Shown here: piece by piece, positions 13,398 to 14,665 of the stretch | Layout of the letters: each line of letters starts with the position of its first letter | Numbering within the stretch: position 1 is the first letter of the stretch | Assembly: GCA_000715855.1 (NCBI GenBank) | Contig: KL571207.1 | Location: 68,657 to 83,321 of the forward strand | Direction of reading: 5' to 3' | DNA: 14,665 bases | Origin: Actinoplanes liguriensis | GTDB lineage: Bacteria; Actinomycetota; Actinomycetes; Mycobacteriales; Micromonosporaceae | Position numbers and translations under genes: made by a program | The notes under the pieces: generated by a model | The model's database searches: none | What the model saw: only the letters and a program-made list of their open reading frames with translations | Told to the model about the DNA's origin: nothing

Positions 13398-13631
13398 ATG
13401 CTGTTCCACCCCGCTGTCACAACGCTCGCCGTCTACGAGCTGCCGCAGATCATCGCCAACATCCGCAATTGGGTGATCGGCATCGCCGCGGCGATCGCCA
13501 CCCTGTTCCTCACCGTCAGCGAGGTCGAGCGGGCCAAGACCGCATTCCGATGCGCCCTGCTCGGCTATGCGATCGCCCTGCTGGCCCCGGTGTTCCTGGC
13601 AGTTCTCAAGGGATTGATCGGGGCGAAGTGA
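13398..13631 (+). CDS. small pilin-like (VirB2/TrbC-type) membrane protein
   Basis: 77 residues from ATG at 13398; GGAGG at 13388-13392 lies five bases upstream, which decides this start over longer in-frame ones. It has two hydrophobic helices, about VIGIAAAIATLFLTV and ALLGYAIALLAPVFLAVLKG, joined by a charged turn SEVERAKTAFR. This two-helix pattern with a 'GYAIALLAP' second helix is typical of the small VirB2/TrbC-like subunits of actinobacterial type IV secretion systems. Its TGA overlaps the next ATG (TGATG), so translation is coupled to the VirB6-like gene. Whether it forms a pilus in a Gram-positive host is unknown; a membrane-channel role is the usual view. Confidence 0.75.
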   Translation: MLFHPAVTTLAVYELPQIIANIRNWVIGIAAAIATLFLTVSEVERAKTAFRCALLGYAIALLAPVFLAVLKGLIGAK

Positions 13632-14536
13632 TGTCCGATCTGATTATCGGCCCCCTGCTGGGCGCGTTGTCGGCGCTGGTCCTCGCCGGTCTGGACCTGG
13701 CTTGGCGGCTGCTGTCGATGACAGTTCTCGTCGTTCCGGATGTGACCGCGCTGCCGCAGGTCGCCGACTTGATGACGACGTCGCTGGGCGTGGTCGACAC
13801 GTGTTTCGTGCTGGCATTCGTGTGGACCGGCGTCATGGTGATGGGCCGCGAATGGCTCCAGGCCGGTCTCGGCGAGCTGATCCCACGTCTGGTGATCGCC
13901 CTGATCGCCGCGAATTGCGCCAAGCCGATCTGCACCACGATCACCGGCACCGCCAACGCACTGACCGTGGCGTTGGCCGGCGAGCGGGGCGCGTCGCCGG
14001 TGCCGCAGTTGAAGGCGGCGGTGGTGCAGGCCACGGACGGGATCGGCTTCAGCAGCCCGGAGGACTCACTGATCCTGATCATCGCAGCGGTGGTCGCGGT
14101 CCTGGCGTTCATGATGGTCTTCCAGTGGATCACCCGCGCCGGGCTGCTGATCCTGCTCGCCGGGATCGCCCCGATCGCCTTGGCCATGCACGCGACCGTG
14201 CAGACCGAGCCGATCGCGAAACTGTGGTGGCGCGCGATCCTGGCCATGCCGGCCACCGTCGTCCTGCAGGCCGTCGCCCTGCACACCACCTTGCAGTTGA
14301 TGCTGCTGCCGAATTCGAGCCTGCCCGCCCTGGGCCTGGCCGGCACCCCCGGCGCGGTAATGAACCTGCTGGTCGTGGCGTGCGTGTTGTGGGGAACGCT
14401 GCGGATCCCGTCGTGGATCGGCCGGCTGGTACTTCAGTCCCGGCCGTCGAAGGTCACCGGACTGCTGCGGTTCGCGGTGATGCAGCAGGTGACCCGGGCA
14501 ATCCCGCTGCCGGGCATGAACAGGCGACGCCGATGA
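13631..14536 (+). CDS. VirB6/TrbL-like conjugal transfer membrane protein
   Basis: 301 residues from ATG at 13631, coupled to the previous gene. Six to seven membrane helices are visible, at about 8-30, 50-72, 80-98, 149-166, 168-188, 203-226 and 243-260. The segment between helices three and four (about 100-148) is polar and probably extracellular, containing a glycine/proline turn and GIGFSSPEDS. The segment LILLAGIAPIALAMHA in helix five matches the conserved 'AP.al' helix of TrbL/VirB6-type channel proteins. The tail is basic and ends in RRRR in the cytoplasm. It forms the inner-membrane channel platform of the conjugation machine. Its stop overlaps the start of the PrgI-family gene (ATGA). 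Confidence 0.88.
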   Translation: MSDLIIGPLLGALSALVLAGLDLAWRLLSMTVLVVPDVTALPQVADLMTTSLGVVDTCFVLAFVWTGVMVMGREWLQAGLGELIPRLVIALIAANCAKPICTTITGTANALTVALAGERGASPVPQLKAAVVQATDGIGFSSPEDSLILIIAAVVAVLAFMMVFQWITRAGLLILLAGIAPIALAMHATVQTEPIAKLWWRAILAMPATVVLQAVALHTTLQLMLLPNSSLPALGLAGTPGAVMNLLVVACVLWGTLRIPSWIGRLVLQSRPSKVTGLLRFAVMQQVTRAIPLPGMNRRRR

Positions 14537-14665
14537 CCCGGGTCCGGATCCCCGCCGACGTCGAAACCCCGGACAAGATCGCCTACGGTTTGACCGCCCG
14601 CCAGCTGGCGATCCTCGCGGTCGCCGCGGTCCTGGGCTACGGCCTGTTCAACCTGTTGACGCAGG
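14533..14665 (+). CDS. PrgI-family conjugation protein, N-terminal part (cut by window end)
   Basis: The first 44 residues are visible from ATG at 14533. The opening VRIPADVETPDKIAYGLTAR, then QLAILAVAAVLGYGLF, is the signature start of PrgI-family (SCO6880-type) proteins of Gram-positive type IV secretion: a short cytoplasmic strand, the 'P.D....K...GLT.RQL' motif, then a transmembrane helix. In such operons the next gene is normally the VirB4-like ATPase, which would lie just beyond the window. The gene overlaps the VirB6-like stop by four bases. Confidence 0.88.
   Translation, partial: MTRVRIPADVETPDKIAYGLTARQLAILAVAAVLGYGLFNLLTQ

Noticed and set aside
1..14665. CRISPR array, tRNA or rRNA genes, IS elements, phage genes, biosynthetic clusters
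   Set aside because: I looked for regular spaced repeats, tRNA-like cloverleaf arms, transposase motifs and modular synthase domains and saw none.

Overview
The window is GC-rich DNA (roughly two-thirds G+C by eye) from an actinomycete. This rests on the base composition, frequent GTG/TTG starts, a remnant of the mycothiol-dependent maleylpyruvate isomerase family, a remnant of a flavin/F420-type LLM oxidoreductase, and an actinobacterial conjugation cluster whose last gene encodes a PrgI-family protein. Genus cannot be fixed from the sequence. The first 19 bases are exactly the Tn5 mosaic end used in Nextera libraries, so position 1 is an untrimmed adapter and the true contig edge is about base 20.

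Layout. Bases 20-1083 hold the C-terminal part of a large winged-helix/BTAD regulator. Bases 1117-1434 (-) hold a MazG-like pyrophosphohydrolase. Bases 1550-2242 hold two gene remnants placed head to head, both missing their N-terminal parts: a winged-helix DNA-binding/glycosylase-like protein (-) and a maleylpyruvate isomerase-family protein (+). Bases 2262-3408 (-) carry two uncharacterised genes, one of which looks like a tandem RusA-like protein. Bases 3758-5700 (-) are a NarL-type two-component system, divergent from a six-helix membrane protein (5961-6719) that ends at a strong hairpin.

Two TetR modules follow. TetR-1 (7117-7707, -) is translationally coupled to a small hypothetical gene and diverges from a VOC-family gene that runs into a truncated LLM oxidoreductase. 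Two palindromes sit in the intergenic gap. TetR-2 (9558-10184, +) diverges from a zinc-independent MDR oxidoreductase (8319-9278, -) and is preceded by two tandem operator-like sites. Bases 10426-12074 (-) encode a secreted protein and a membrane protein, coupled to each other.

From 12475 to the right edge lies the start of a type IV secretion (conjugation) operon: a sigma-region-4-like protein, a small pilin-like membrane protein, a VirB6/TrbL-like polytopic protein and the start of a PrgI-family protein. The last three are packed with ATGA/TGATG overlaps. The LysM/BTAD type of regulator on the left and the conjugation operon on the right suggest that bases 1084-12474 are cargo carried by an integrative conjugative element or conjugative plasmid. 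The mosaic of small regulated modules, hypothetical pairs and truncated genes fits that reading. No integrase, relaxase, tRNA, att site, IS element or CRISPR array is visible. No complete undescribed system is established; the best leads are the 2262-3408 pair, the coupled secreted/membrane pair and the unexplained inverted repeats.
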